A DNA stretch of 5,956 nt from Acuticoccus sp038745295 (GTDB taxonomy: Bacteria; Pseudomonadota; Alphaproteobacteria; Rhizobiales; Amorphaceae). The stretch is from contig JBCDLN010000259.1 in assembly GCA_038745295.1 (NCBI GenBank), positions 1 to 5,956 of the forward strand, read 5' to 3'. A model generated the notes under the pieces. That model was not told the DNA's origin, ran no database searches, and was given only the letters and a program-made list of their open reading frames with translations. A program made the translations under genes and the position numbers. Below are positions 1 to 5,089 of this stretch, in pieces. The stretch's first letter is position 1. Each line of letters begins with the position of its first letter.

Positions 1-85
1 GCCCCTGAGCGCTTGCTGTGACTGTCGTCGCCACCACCGCGCTGGCGACCGCCAAAATCGCGAGTGCCCAAATCCGACCCCGCAT
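1..85 (-). CDS. Partial secreted or periplasmic protein of unknown identity (N-terminus only)
   Basis: Reading the minus strand from an ATG at 85-83 gives 28 open codons that run off the left edge. The peptide starts MRGR, followed by a hydrophobic stretch (about residues 5-23, rich in Ala, Val, Ile and Leu) and ends T-A-S-A-Q-G. This is a textbook Sec signal peptide with an AxA-type cleavage site after residue 26. An AAGGAG ribosome binding site lies 7 bases upstream of the ATG, which fixes the start and makes a real gene likely despite the short fragment. The gene is divergent from the oxidase operon. The mature protein is outside the window, so its function cannot be read. From memory, some Rhizobiales have an IalB-like (invasion-associated locus B) secreted protein near coxB, but nothing visible here supports that specifically. 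Confidence 0.7.
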   Translation of the reverse strand, partial: MRGRIWALAILAVASAVVATTVTASAQG

Positions 86-92
86 GGCTGCA

Positions 93-98
93 CTCCTT
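93..98 (-). promoter_or_regulatory. Ribosome binding site of the minus-strand secreted protein gene
   Basis: The plus strand reads CTCCTT, so the minus strand carries AAGGAG, a strong anti-16S match. It ends 7 bases before the ATG at 85-83. It is the strongest ribosome binding site in the window and decides the start of the left-edge gene. Confidence 0.75.
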
Positions 99-237
99 AC
101 CAACTTCGCCCTCTGGACCGTCTTTGGGCTGTTGACCGTCTCAGGGCGCCGCAACGCGGCCCACACAATCTGAAGCCCGGCTGAAATCGGCTACGCGTTG
201 GACGGCGGGACGGCCCGTCTGCCAACCTGACGTTCCA

Positions 238-263
238 TTGACAGGCCACAAAAGCTCTAGAGC
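238..263 (+). promoter_or_regulatory. Candidate promoter element: TTGACA followed by a 10-bp palindrome
   Basis: A perfect TTGACA (238-243) points toward coxB. Eleven bases further on is the perfect palindrome GCTCTAGAGC (254-263), placed where an operator or the region upstream of -10 would be. A TAGAGC at 259-264 is a poor -10 hexamer with a 15-base spacer, and TATAGA at 280-285 is too far away to pair with this -35. The call is therefore tentative. If transcription starts near 270-290, the leader before coxB would be about 290-310 bases long. Confidence 0.25.
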
Positions 264-388
264 AAGTGAGCGCACAGTGTATAGAGCCAAGGGGTGACGG
301 TCCGCAAAGCAGCGTCACGAAGCGTGGTGTGCTTCATCTTATCGAAAATCATAGGGCCTGGAAGGGGCGAAACGGGCGCCGAATCAGG

Positions 389-410
389 CCCCGGGCAAGC
401 CCCGCCGGGG
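389..410. repeat. GC-rich inverted repeat in the coxB upstream region
   Basis: CCCCGG (389-394) and CCGGGG (405-410) are perfect reverse complements separated by 10 bases. No T-run follows on either strand, so an intrinsic terminator is not supported. It may form a stem in the coxB leader RNA or be chance in GC-rich DNA. Confidence 0.35.
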
Positions 411-557
411 AGAGGGACAATTTGGTGCGCCGGTGACCGTGGAATCATTCTCAAGACCAAGGTAAAGGTGGCGGTGCGGCGATATGCTAAGGACGCCTGG
501 GTTCGTCATCCCGTGGACGGTCGGACGCAAAATCGCTACTTTGGAAGATGTCGATAG

Positions 558-573
558 AGGCGCAAATGCGCCT
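558..573. repeat. Small hairpin just before the coxB start
   Basis: AGGCGC (558-563) and GCGCCT (568-573) pair perfectly around an AAAT loop. The hairpin ends 5 bases before the GTG at 579, exactly where a ribosome binding site for that start should lie. This either argues for a start further downstream (GTG at 600) or suggests translational control. Confidence 0.4.
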
Positions 574-578
574 ATTCA

Positions 579-1511
579 GTGGCAAGCTTGGGGAAAATTG
601 TGCCGTTCATTCAGGGACGCAAACTGGGAATCTGGGCCGCTTTCATGGCGTGCGCGGCGTTGATGGTCGCATCGCCAGCCGCCGCGGCTGGTCAGCCGAC
701 CCCTTGGGGGCTGGGTCTACAAACATCAGTCACCGAGATCATGGACCAGATCCGCTGGTTCGAAACCTACACGTTGGTGATCATCACCGTCATTACACTA
801 TTCGTTTTGGCGCTGTTGATATGGGTGATTGTCCGCTTCAACGCCAAGGCAAACCCCAACCCGAGCAAAAACACCCACAACACCCTTTTGGAAGTGGTGT
901 GGACGGTTGTGCCGGTTCTCATTCTTGTTGCGATCGCCTTCCCCTCGTTCAGGCTGCTTTACCAGCAGACGACGATCCCCGCGCCAGACATGACGGTGAA
1001 GATGATCGCCGGGCAATGGTACTGGCAGTATGAGTACATGGATGAGGCCTACGCCCCCATCGGCACCATCACGTCCAACATGTTGGACGATGATGACCGT
1101 GCCGAACGGATGAGTGAGTATCAGCTCACCGAAAACGACGTGCCGCGGCTCTTGGCGGTGGATTATCCGCTTGTTGTGCCAGAAAACACCGTGGTCCACG
1201 TGCTCACCACGTCGCTGGACGTGAACCATGCCATTGCGGTTCCTGCGTTCGGCATCAAAGCTGATTCGATCAAAGGCCGTCTCAACGAGAGTTGGTTCAA
1301 CGCCACCGAGCCCGGCATTTATTACGGCCAGTGCTCAGAGCTTTGCGGGCGCAGCCACGCTTTCATGCCGCTTGAGGTGCGGGTGCTCGACAAAGAGCGT
1401 TTTGAAGAGTGGGCCGCCCTTGCTGCGGAAGATCTCGACAAGGCGAACGAGCAGCTCCTCGCCTGGCAGGCTGAAGCGGGCGAAGTGCCCGTTGCCGCCC
1501 TCGAGAATTAA
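579..1511 (+). CDS. coxB: Cytochrome c oxidase subunit II (aa3 type, CuA-binding)
   Basis: This subunit takes electrons from cytochrome c at a periplasmic binuclear CuA centre and passes them to heme a of subunit I. Of 310 residues, about 17-37 look like a signal peptide (ending SPAAAA). Transmembrane helices lie at about 65-87 and 104-127. The aromatic motif GQWYWQYEY is at 145-153. The CuA ligands are complete: His217, Cys252, Glu254 (backbone), Cys256, His260 and Met263, within CSELCGRSHAFM. The acidic insert around residues 169-187 is common in alphaproteobacterial CoxB and lies in the soluble domain. The start is uncertain. GTG at 579 has no ribosome binding site and follows a hairpin; GTG at 600, with GGGGA 5 bases before it, would still give a good signal peptide; a stop at 555-557 excludes anything further upstream. 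It is the first gene of the operon, with coxA 74 bases downstream. Confidence 0.96.
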   Translation: MASLGKIVPFIQGRKLGIWAAFMACAALMVASPAAAAGQPTPWGLGLQTSVTEIMDQIRWFETYTLVIITVITLFVLALLIWVIVRFNAKANPNPSKNTHNTLLEVVWTVVPVLILVAIAFPSFRLLYQQTTIPAPDMTVKMIAGQWYWQYEYMDEAYAPIGTITSNMLDDDDRAERMSEYQLTENDVPRLLAVDYPLVVPENTVVHVLTTSLDVNHAIAVPAFGIKADSIKGRLNESWFNATEPGIYYGQCSELCGRSHAFMPLEVRVLDKERFEEWAALAAEDLDKANEQLLAWQAEAGEVPVAALEN

Positions 1512-1575
1512 TTCAATCCGGCGCACACCAAGTCGCTTGAGATGATGCGCGGTCTGCGCGACCGCTGCGAAAAAC

Positions 1576-1579
1576 GGAG
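1576..1579 (+). promoter_or_regulatory. Ribosome binding site of coxA
   Basis: GGAG lies 6 bases before the ATG at 1586 but only 3 bases before the in-frame GTG at 1583, so it favours the ATG as the start of coxA. Confidence 0.6.
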
Positions 1580-1585
1580 AAAGTG

Positions 1586-2857
1586 ATGGCCCACGCGGCA
1601 GTAGATCACGATCATGGGGCACCGACCGGATGGCGGCGCTGGGTCTATTCGACCAACCACAAAGACATCGGGACGATGTATCTCATCTTCGCGATCTTTG
1701 CTGGCTTTGTGGGCGGCGCGCTGTCGTTTGCCATGCGGTTGGAGCTTCAGGAGCCGGGCCTCCAAATCTTCGGTAACCCGCACGTTTATAACGTGTTTAC
1801 CACCAGCCACGGCTTGATCATGATCTTCTTCATGGTGATGCCGGCGATGATCGGTGGGTTCGGCAACTGGTTCGTACCGCTTATGATCGGCGCGCCCGAC
1901 ATGGCGTTTCCCAGGATGAACAACATCTCATTCTGGCTGCTGCCGGCCTCCTTCTTGCTGCTTATCATCTCGCTGTTTGTGCCTGGTCCTCCAGGGGCCG
2001 ACGGGTTCGGTGGCGGCTGGACGATTTATCCGCCGCTGTCCACCAGCGGGAACCCTGGGCCCGCGATGGACTTTGCCATCCTATCGCTCCACGTGGCGGG
2101 GGCCTCGTCCATCCTGGGTGCCATTAACTTCATCACCACCATCTTGAACATGCGCGCCCCTGGGATGACGCTTCACAAGATGCCCCTCTTCGTGTGGTCG
2201 GTGCTGGTGACGGCGTTCTTGCTGCTCCTGTCACTGCCCGTTTTGGCGGGCGCCATCACCATGCTCCTCACCGACCGGAACTTCGGCACCACCTTCTTTG
2301 ATGCTGCCGGCGGCGGGGACCCTGTGCTATTTGCTCACCTTTTCTGGTTCTTCGGCCATCCTGAGGTGTACATCCTCATCCTGCCGGGCTTCGGCATCAT
2401 CTCCCACGTGGTGTCGACGTTCGCGAAAAAGCCGGTCTTCGGCTATCTGGGCATGGCCTATGCGATGGTGGGTATCGGCGTTGTCGGCTTTGTCGTATGG
2501 GCGCACCACATGTACACAATCGGTATTTCGCCCGATACGCAGGCCTACTTCACCTTCGCCACGTTGGTGATCGCGGTGCCGACGGGGATCAAGATATTCT
2601 CCTGGATCGCCACCATGTGGGGCGGCTCGCTGGAGTTCAAAACGCCCATGCTGTGGGCGCTGGGCTTCATTTTCCTCTTCACCCTCGGCGGGGTGACGGG
2701 GATCCAGCTTGCCAACGCGGGTCTCGACCGCGCCTTCCATGACACCTACTACGTCGTGGCACACTTCCACTACGTGCTGTCTATGGGTGCTGTGTTCGCG
2801 ATCTTTGCGGGGTGGTATTACTGGTTCCCCAAAATGACCGGTTGGATGTATTCCTAA
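1586..2857 (+). CDS. coxA: Cytochrome c oxidase subunit I, catalytic; frame interrupted by premature TAA
   Basis: Subunit I reduces O2 to water at the heme a3-CuB centre and pumps protons. This 423-residue open part holds helices I-X and all metal ligands, numbered from ATG 1586: His75 and His395 (heme a), His393 (heme a3), and His258, His307 and His308 (CuB), with Tyr262 as the cross-linked tyrosine in GHPEVY. Proton-path residues are also present: Asp105 (IGAPD), Asn112/Asn113, Glu260 of the D path and Lys336 (PTGIK) of the K path. The family is usually about 530-560 residues long, so this product is about 108 residues short. The same frame continues with the missing C-terminus right after the TAA at 2855-2857. 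A protein ending here would lack helices XI and XII and the heme-propionate arginine pair, and is unlikely to assemble. The start is the ATG at 1586, with GGAG 6 bases upstream. Family assignment is certain; whether the gene works is not. Confidence 0.93.
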   Translation: MAHAAVDHDHGAPTGWRRWVYSTNHKDIGTMYLIFAIFAGFVGGALSFAMRLELQEPGLQIFGNPHVYNVFTTSHGLIMIFFMVMPAMIGGFGNWFVPLMIGAPDMAFPRMNNISFWLLPASFLLLIISLFVPGPPGADGFGGGWTIYPPLSTSGNPGPAMDFAILSLHVAGASSILGAINFITTILNMRAPGMTLHKMPLFVWSVLVTAFLLLLSLPVLAGAITMLLTDRNFGTTFFDAAGGGDPVLFAHLFWFFGHPEVYILILPGFGIISHVVSTFAKKPVFGYLGMAYAMVGIGVVGFVVWAHHMYTIGISPDTQAYFTFATLVIAVPTGIKIFSWIATMWGGSLEFKTPMLWALGFIFLFTLGGVTGIQLANAGLDRAFHDTYYVVAHFHYVLSMGAVFAIFAGWYYWFPKMTGWMYS

Positions 2858-3181
2858 GCCCTTGGGAAGCTGCACTTCTGGCTGATGTTTGTGGGCGTCA
2901 ACCTCATCTTCTTCCCGCAGCACTTCCTGGGCCTTCAAGGGATGCCGCGCCGCTATGCGGACTACCCCGATGCATTCGCTGGCTGGAACCTTGTGTCTTC
3001 CATCGGTGCTTACGTCACCTTCATCGCGATGCTTGCCTTCATTTGGGTAATGGTCGACGCGATTATGAAAGCGCGCAAAGCAGCGGATAACCCCTGGGGT
3101 GCTGGTGCGACCACCCTTGAGTGGACACTGTCGTCCCCGCCGCCTTATCACCAGTTTGAGACGCTACCGCGGATCCGCTAA
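2858..3181 (+). pseudogene. coxA: C-terminal part of coxA beyond the in-frame stop (helices XI-XII)
   Basis: Directly after the TAA, in the same frame, 107 codons continue the subunit I sequence without a gap. They begin ALGKLHFW, run through helix XI (about the first 30 residues, including NLIFFPQHFLGL), the GMPRRY loop, helix XII (from about WNLVSSIGAY) and the conserved tail LEWTLSSPPPYHQFETLP, and end at a TAA at 3179-3181. The paired arginines of GMPRRY correspond to those that bind the heme propionates in the Paracoccus enzyme. Third codon positions remain strongly G/C and there is no second lesion, so the segment has been under selection until very recently, or still is. An ATG at 2885 could start a 98-residue piece, but it lies inside helix XI and has no ribosome binding site at a proper distance, so separate translation is not supported. 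Joined, the two parts span 531 codons, the normal family length. Confidence 0.88.
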
Positions 3182-3196
3182 AGCGTTGAAACACGC

Positions 3197-3237
3197 CGGC
3201 GGCGCGCAGATGGCCAAGGGTCGTTGCGGCGCCGCCG
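3197..3237. repeat. Inverted repeat between coxA and ctaB
   Basis: CGGCGGCGC (3197-3205) and GCGCCGCCG (3229-3237) are perfect 9-base reverse complements with a 23-base loop. It lies 15 bases after the coxA stop. With no T-run behind it, it is not a classical terminator. An RNA stem here could protect the coxA 3' end or lower expression of the downstream assembly genes, but that role is inferred. Confidence 0.45.
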
Positions 3238-3300
3238 CTGCTAAAACCAAGGAAACGCACACGCGGCCCGTTGGGTCGCGGGTTGCGCAATGAGAGGCTC

Positions 3301-4209
3301 ATGAGCGAGACGACGGCCTTCGCCGACCGCGCCGACCCCCTTCCGCGGGATTTTTACGACCTGATGAAGCCGCGCGTCATGGCATTGGTGATCTTCACCG
3401 CCCTGGCCGGGGCATTGCTCGCGCCAGGCTCGCTTCACCCCGTGCTGATTGCCCTGTCGCTATGCGCCATCGCCATCGGTGCTGGCGCCTCAGGCGCGCT
3501 CAACATGGTATTCGACGCTGACATCGACGCTGTCATGAGCCGCACCAGGACGCGGCCTGTCCCTTCAGGACGCGTGAGCCGCAATGATGCGATGGCCTTC
3601 GGCACCATCTTGTCGGCCGGGTCGGTGTTGGTTCTGTCGCTGACGGCCAATTATCTGGCGGCAGGCCTGCTAGCATTCACCATCTTCTTCTATGCGGTGA
3701 TCTACACGTTGGTGCTCAAACGCCGGACCGCGCAAAATATCGTCATCGGAGGCGCAGCGGGCGCGCTGCCGCCGGTGGTTGCTTGGGCCGCGGTGACGGG
3801 CACAGTCACCCTTGAGCCCATCATAATGTTCATCATCATCTTCTTGTGGACACCGGCGCACTTTTGGGCGCTCGCCATCCTCAAACGCGATGAATATGCG
3901 CGGGCCAATATTCCCATGCTGCCCGTGGTGGCGACTGCCCGTGAGACGCGCTGGCAGATCCTGATCTACGCGGTGCTGACAGGTCTATCTGGCCTGCTCC
4001 CCACAATCTTTGGCTTCGCAAGCCTCGCGTTTGGGGCCGTCGCCCTTGGCCTTGGCGGGTGGTTTATTCAGCGATCTTGGCGGCTTCTCAAAGCAGACGA
4101 GGCAACCGAACGGGCCGAGGCTGGCCGGCTCTTCGGCGTTTCCATCGTCTACTTGTTTGCGCTTTTCGGGGCACTCATGGTCGATCATCTGGCAGGCCAG
4201 TTCCTGTGA
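3301..4209 (+). CDS. ctaB: Heme O synthase (protoheme IX farnesyltransferase)
   Basis: This UbiA-superfamily inner-membrane prenyltransferase (COX10/CyoE family) adds a farnesyl group to heme B, giving heme O, the precursor of the heme A used by CoxA. The 302-residue length is normal. The prenyl-diphosphate/Mg2+ motif NxxxDxxxD is at Asn68-Asp72-Asp76 (NMVFDADID), followed by the SRTRTRP segment that is typical of the family. Other family landmarks are LKRRTAQNIVIGG (139-151), FLWTPAHFWALAI (181-193) and DEYARANIPMLPV from residue 197. Several hydrophobic helices fill the rest. ATG at 3301 is preferred: AGAGG sits just upstream (spacer 3, rather short) and the protein begins MSETT. A TTG at 3271 would add 10 residues but has no ribosome binding site at a usual distance. 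Its stop overlaps the next gene start (GTGA), so it is probably translationally coupled to it. Confidence 0.95.
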   Translation: MSETTAFADRADPLPRDFYDLMKPRVMALVIFTALAGALLAPGSLHPVLIALSLCAIAIGAGASGALNMVFDADIDAVMSRTRTRPVPSGRVSRNDAMAFGTILSAGSVLVLSLTANYLAAGLLAFTIFFYAVIYTLVLKRRTAQNIVIGGAAGALPPVVAWAAVTGTVTLEPIIMFIIIFLWTPAHFWALAILKRDEYARANIPMLPVVATARETRWQILIYAVLTGLSGLLPTIFGFASLAFGAVALGLGGWFIQRSWRLLKADEATERAEAGRLFGVSIVYLFALFGALMVDHLAGQFL

Positions 4210-4385
4210 CCCAAGACCCGCCCCCTGCCGCCGCCGACGACGTCGTCCCGGACGACGCAGAGCGCAAGCGACGCCGCCGCAGCCGGTCCATCGCCATAGC
4301 GCTTTTCCTGGTCACGATGGTGGTCCTCTTTTACGTGATCACCATTCTCAAGATGGCTGCCGATAGTGGGATCCCAGACGTATGA
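4206..4385 (+). CDS. coxF: CoxF-like small single-pass membrane protein
   Basis: This 59-residue protein starts at a GTG overlapping the ctaB stop and ends with a TGA overlapping the ctaG ATG. That fit between neighbours is the main evidence that it is real. Residues 1-20 are rich in Pro, Ala and Asp, residues 19-28 form a strongly basic cluster (ERKRRRRSRS), and about 29-48 form one membrane helix, with a short tail ending GIPDV. By the positive-inside rule the N-terminus should be cytoplasmic. Many alphaproteobacteria have a small protein at this place between ctaB and ctaG, often called CoxF or a cytochrome c oxidase assembly protein; its biochemical role is not established as far as I know. 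The symbol rests on position, size and layout rather than on a catalytic motif. An ATG further upstream in this frame would lie deep inside ctaB and is not credible. Confidence 0.85.
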   Translation: MTQDPPPAAADDVVPDDAERKRRRRSRSIAIALFLVTMVVLFYVITILKMAADSGIPDV

Positions 4386-4960
4386 CCCAGCCAGTCGTTC
4401 CAAACCGTCATAAAGCTGTTGCGCTGTCCTGCGTCCTTTTCGTGGGCGTGATGGTGGGCGCTGCCTTCGCAGCCGTCCCCCTTTATGACTGGTTCTGCCG
4501 CGTCACAGGGTTCGATGGCACACCCTCCGTGGCAAGCGTCGACGTGTTGCCGGAGCTTCAACCCCGGGAACGTGAAGTTACTATCCGGTTTGACGCCAAC
4601 ATTGCGCCAGGGCTGCCATGGACCTTCAAACCCAAGGTCCGCTCCATGACAGTGCGTGTGGGTGAATTGGCCGAAGTGCGCTATGAGATTGAAAACCTCA
4701 GCAAAACCGACACTGTCGGCACATCCGCCTTCAACGTGACCCCCTACCAAGGGGGCGGTTACTTCACCAAGATTGACTGTTTTTGTTTCGAGGCTCAGCC
4801 GCTCAAAGCGGGCGAGAAGCGCGACATGGCGGTGATATTCTACGTCGACCCAAGCTTCGATGACGATAAGGACGCTGACGGAGTGAGTGTGATCACGCTG
4901 TCCTACACGTTCTTCCCCCTAACGGGCGAGGCGGCGAAGGCGGCGATTGCGGCTGGATAG
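4382..4960 (+). CDS. ctaG: Cytochrome c oxidase assembly protein CtaG (Cox11 family copper chaperone)
   Basis: This membrane-anchored periplasmic chaperone inserts copper into the CuB site of subunit I. Of 192 residues, about 12-32 form the single N-terminal membrane anchor. Then come LYDWFCRVTGFDGT (Cys39), the immunoglobulin-like soluble domain, and the copper motif CFCF with Cys133 and Cys135. The SYTFFPL segment near residue 174 and the overall length match the family. All three conserved cysteines are present, so nothing suggests loss of function. The ATG overlaps the coxF stop by 4 bases (ATGA) and there is no clear ribosome binding site, which suggests translation by coupling. It is the Cox11 type and not the unrelated caa3-type CtaG found in Bacillus. 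Confidence 0.95.
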   Translation: MTQPVVPNRHKAVALSCVLFVGVMVGAAFAAVPLYDWFCRVTGFDGTPSVASVDVLPELQPREREVTIRFDANIAPGLPWTFKPKVRSMTVRVGELAEVRYEIENLSKTDTVGTSAFNVTPYQGGGYFTKIDCFCFEAQPLKAGEKRDMAVIFYVDPSFDDDKDADGVSVITLSYTFFPLTGEAAKAAIAAG

Positions 4961-4974
4961 GTGGGGCGAGGGTG

Positions 4975-5079
4975 CTTCGGCTGGTCGACGCGCTGCCCCC
5001 GCCATGGCAAAAGAGTGACGCAGTGAGGCGGGCGCCGCAGCACCTGCCGGGAAGATGGGGGATCGGCCACGGGCCGAAG
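4975..5079. repeat. Nested inverted repeats between ctaG and coxC
   Basis: The 129-base gap after ctaG holds three nested complementary arm pairs: CTTCGGC (4975-4981) with GCCGAAG (5073-5079), GCTGC (4992-4996) with GCAGC (5037-5041), and CCCGCC (4998-5003) with GGCGGG (5027-5032). In RNA they could fold into one long interrupted stem ending just before the coxC ribosome binding site. I see no gene in this gap and no terminator T-run. Each arm alone could be chance; the nesting is what makes it worth marking. Confidence 0.35.
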
Positions 5080-5089
5080 TGAGGCAAAG

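Larger units (their letters stand above)
86..578. other. Divergent intergenic region, probable oxidase operon promoter region
   Basis: This stretch of 493 bases separates the minus-strand secreted protein gene from coxB. I find no gene in it: the open frames on either strand are rich in Arg, Gly and Pro, match no family I know and lack ribosome binding sites. It contains a perfect TTGACA (238-243), the 10-bp palindrome GCTCTAGAGC (254-263), a GC-rich inverted repeat (389-410) and a small hairpin next to the coxB start (558-573). It presumably holds the promoter of the cox operon and the promoter of the divergent gene, but no complete -35/-10 pair is clear. No FNR-type TTGAT-N4-ATCAA site was seen. 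Confidence 0.5.

Noticed and set aside
97..460. Two overlapping minus-strand open frames (97-318 and 257-460)
   Set aside because: Low-complexity Arg/Pro/Ser-rich translations, no ribosome binding site, and the first overlaps the leader and ribosome binding site region of the well-supported minus-strand gene.
294..557. Open frame of 87 codons upstream of coxB on the + strand
   Set aside because: It begins with GTG, has no ribosome binding site, matches no family I know and is rich in Gly, Arg and Pro, as expected of random GC-rich DNA.
548..1033. 161-codon open frame overlapping the start of coxB
   Set aside because: Out-of-frame shadow of coxB; the coxB frame carries the membrane helices and CuA ligands without interruption.
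2855..2857. Stop codon reassignment (TAA read as an amino acid)
   Set aside because: coxB ends with TAA at 1509-1511 and the full coxA frame also ends with TAA at 3179-3181, so TAA works as a stop here.
2840..2870. Frameshift or insertion as the cause of the coxA break
   Set aside because: The frame is identical before and after the TAA and no residues are missing or added compared with the family, so it is a simple substitution.
2327..3151. 274-codon minus-strand open frame across the coxA stop
   Set aside because: His/Arg/Glu/Asp-rich antisense shadow of a GC-rich membrane protein gene; no recognisable domain. It does not explain the TAA.
3210..3293. 27-codon micro-ORF (MAKGRCGAAAAK...) between coxA and ctaB
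   Set aside because: No ribosome binding site, overlaps the inverted repeat, no known family and too short to judge by codon use.
3271..3300. TTG at 3271 as the ctaB start
   Set aside because: The nearest AAGGA is 17 bases upstream, too far; ATG 3301 has an adjacent AGAGG and the added residues do not look like the family.
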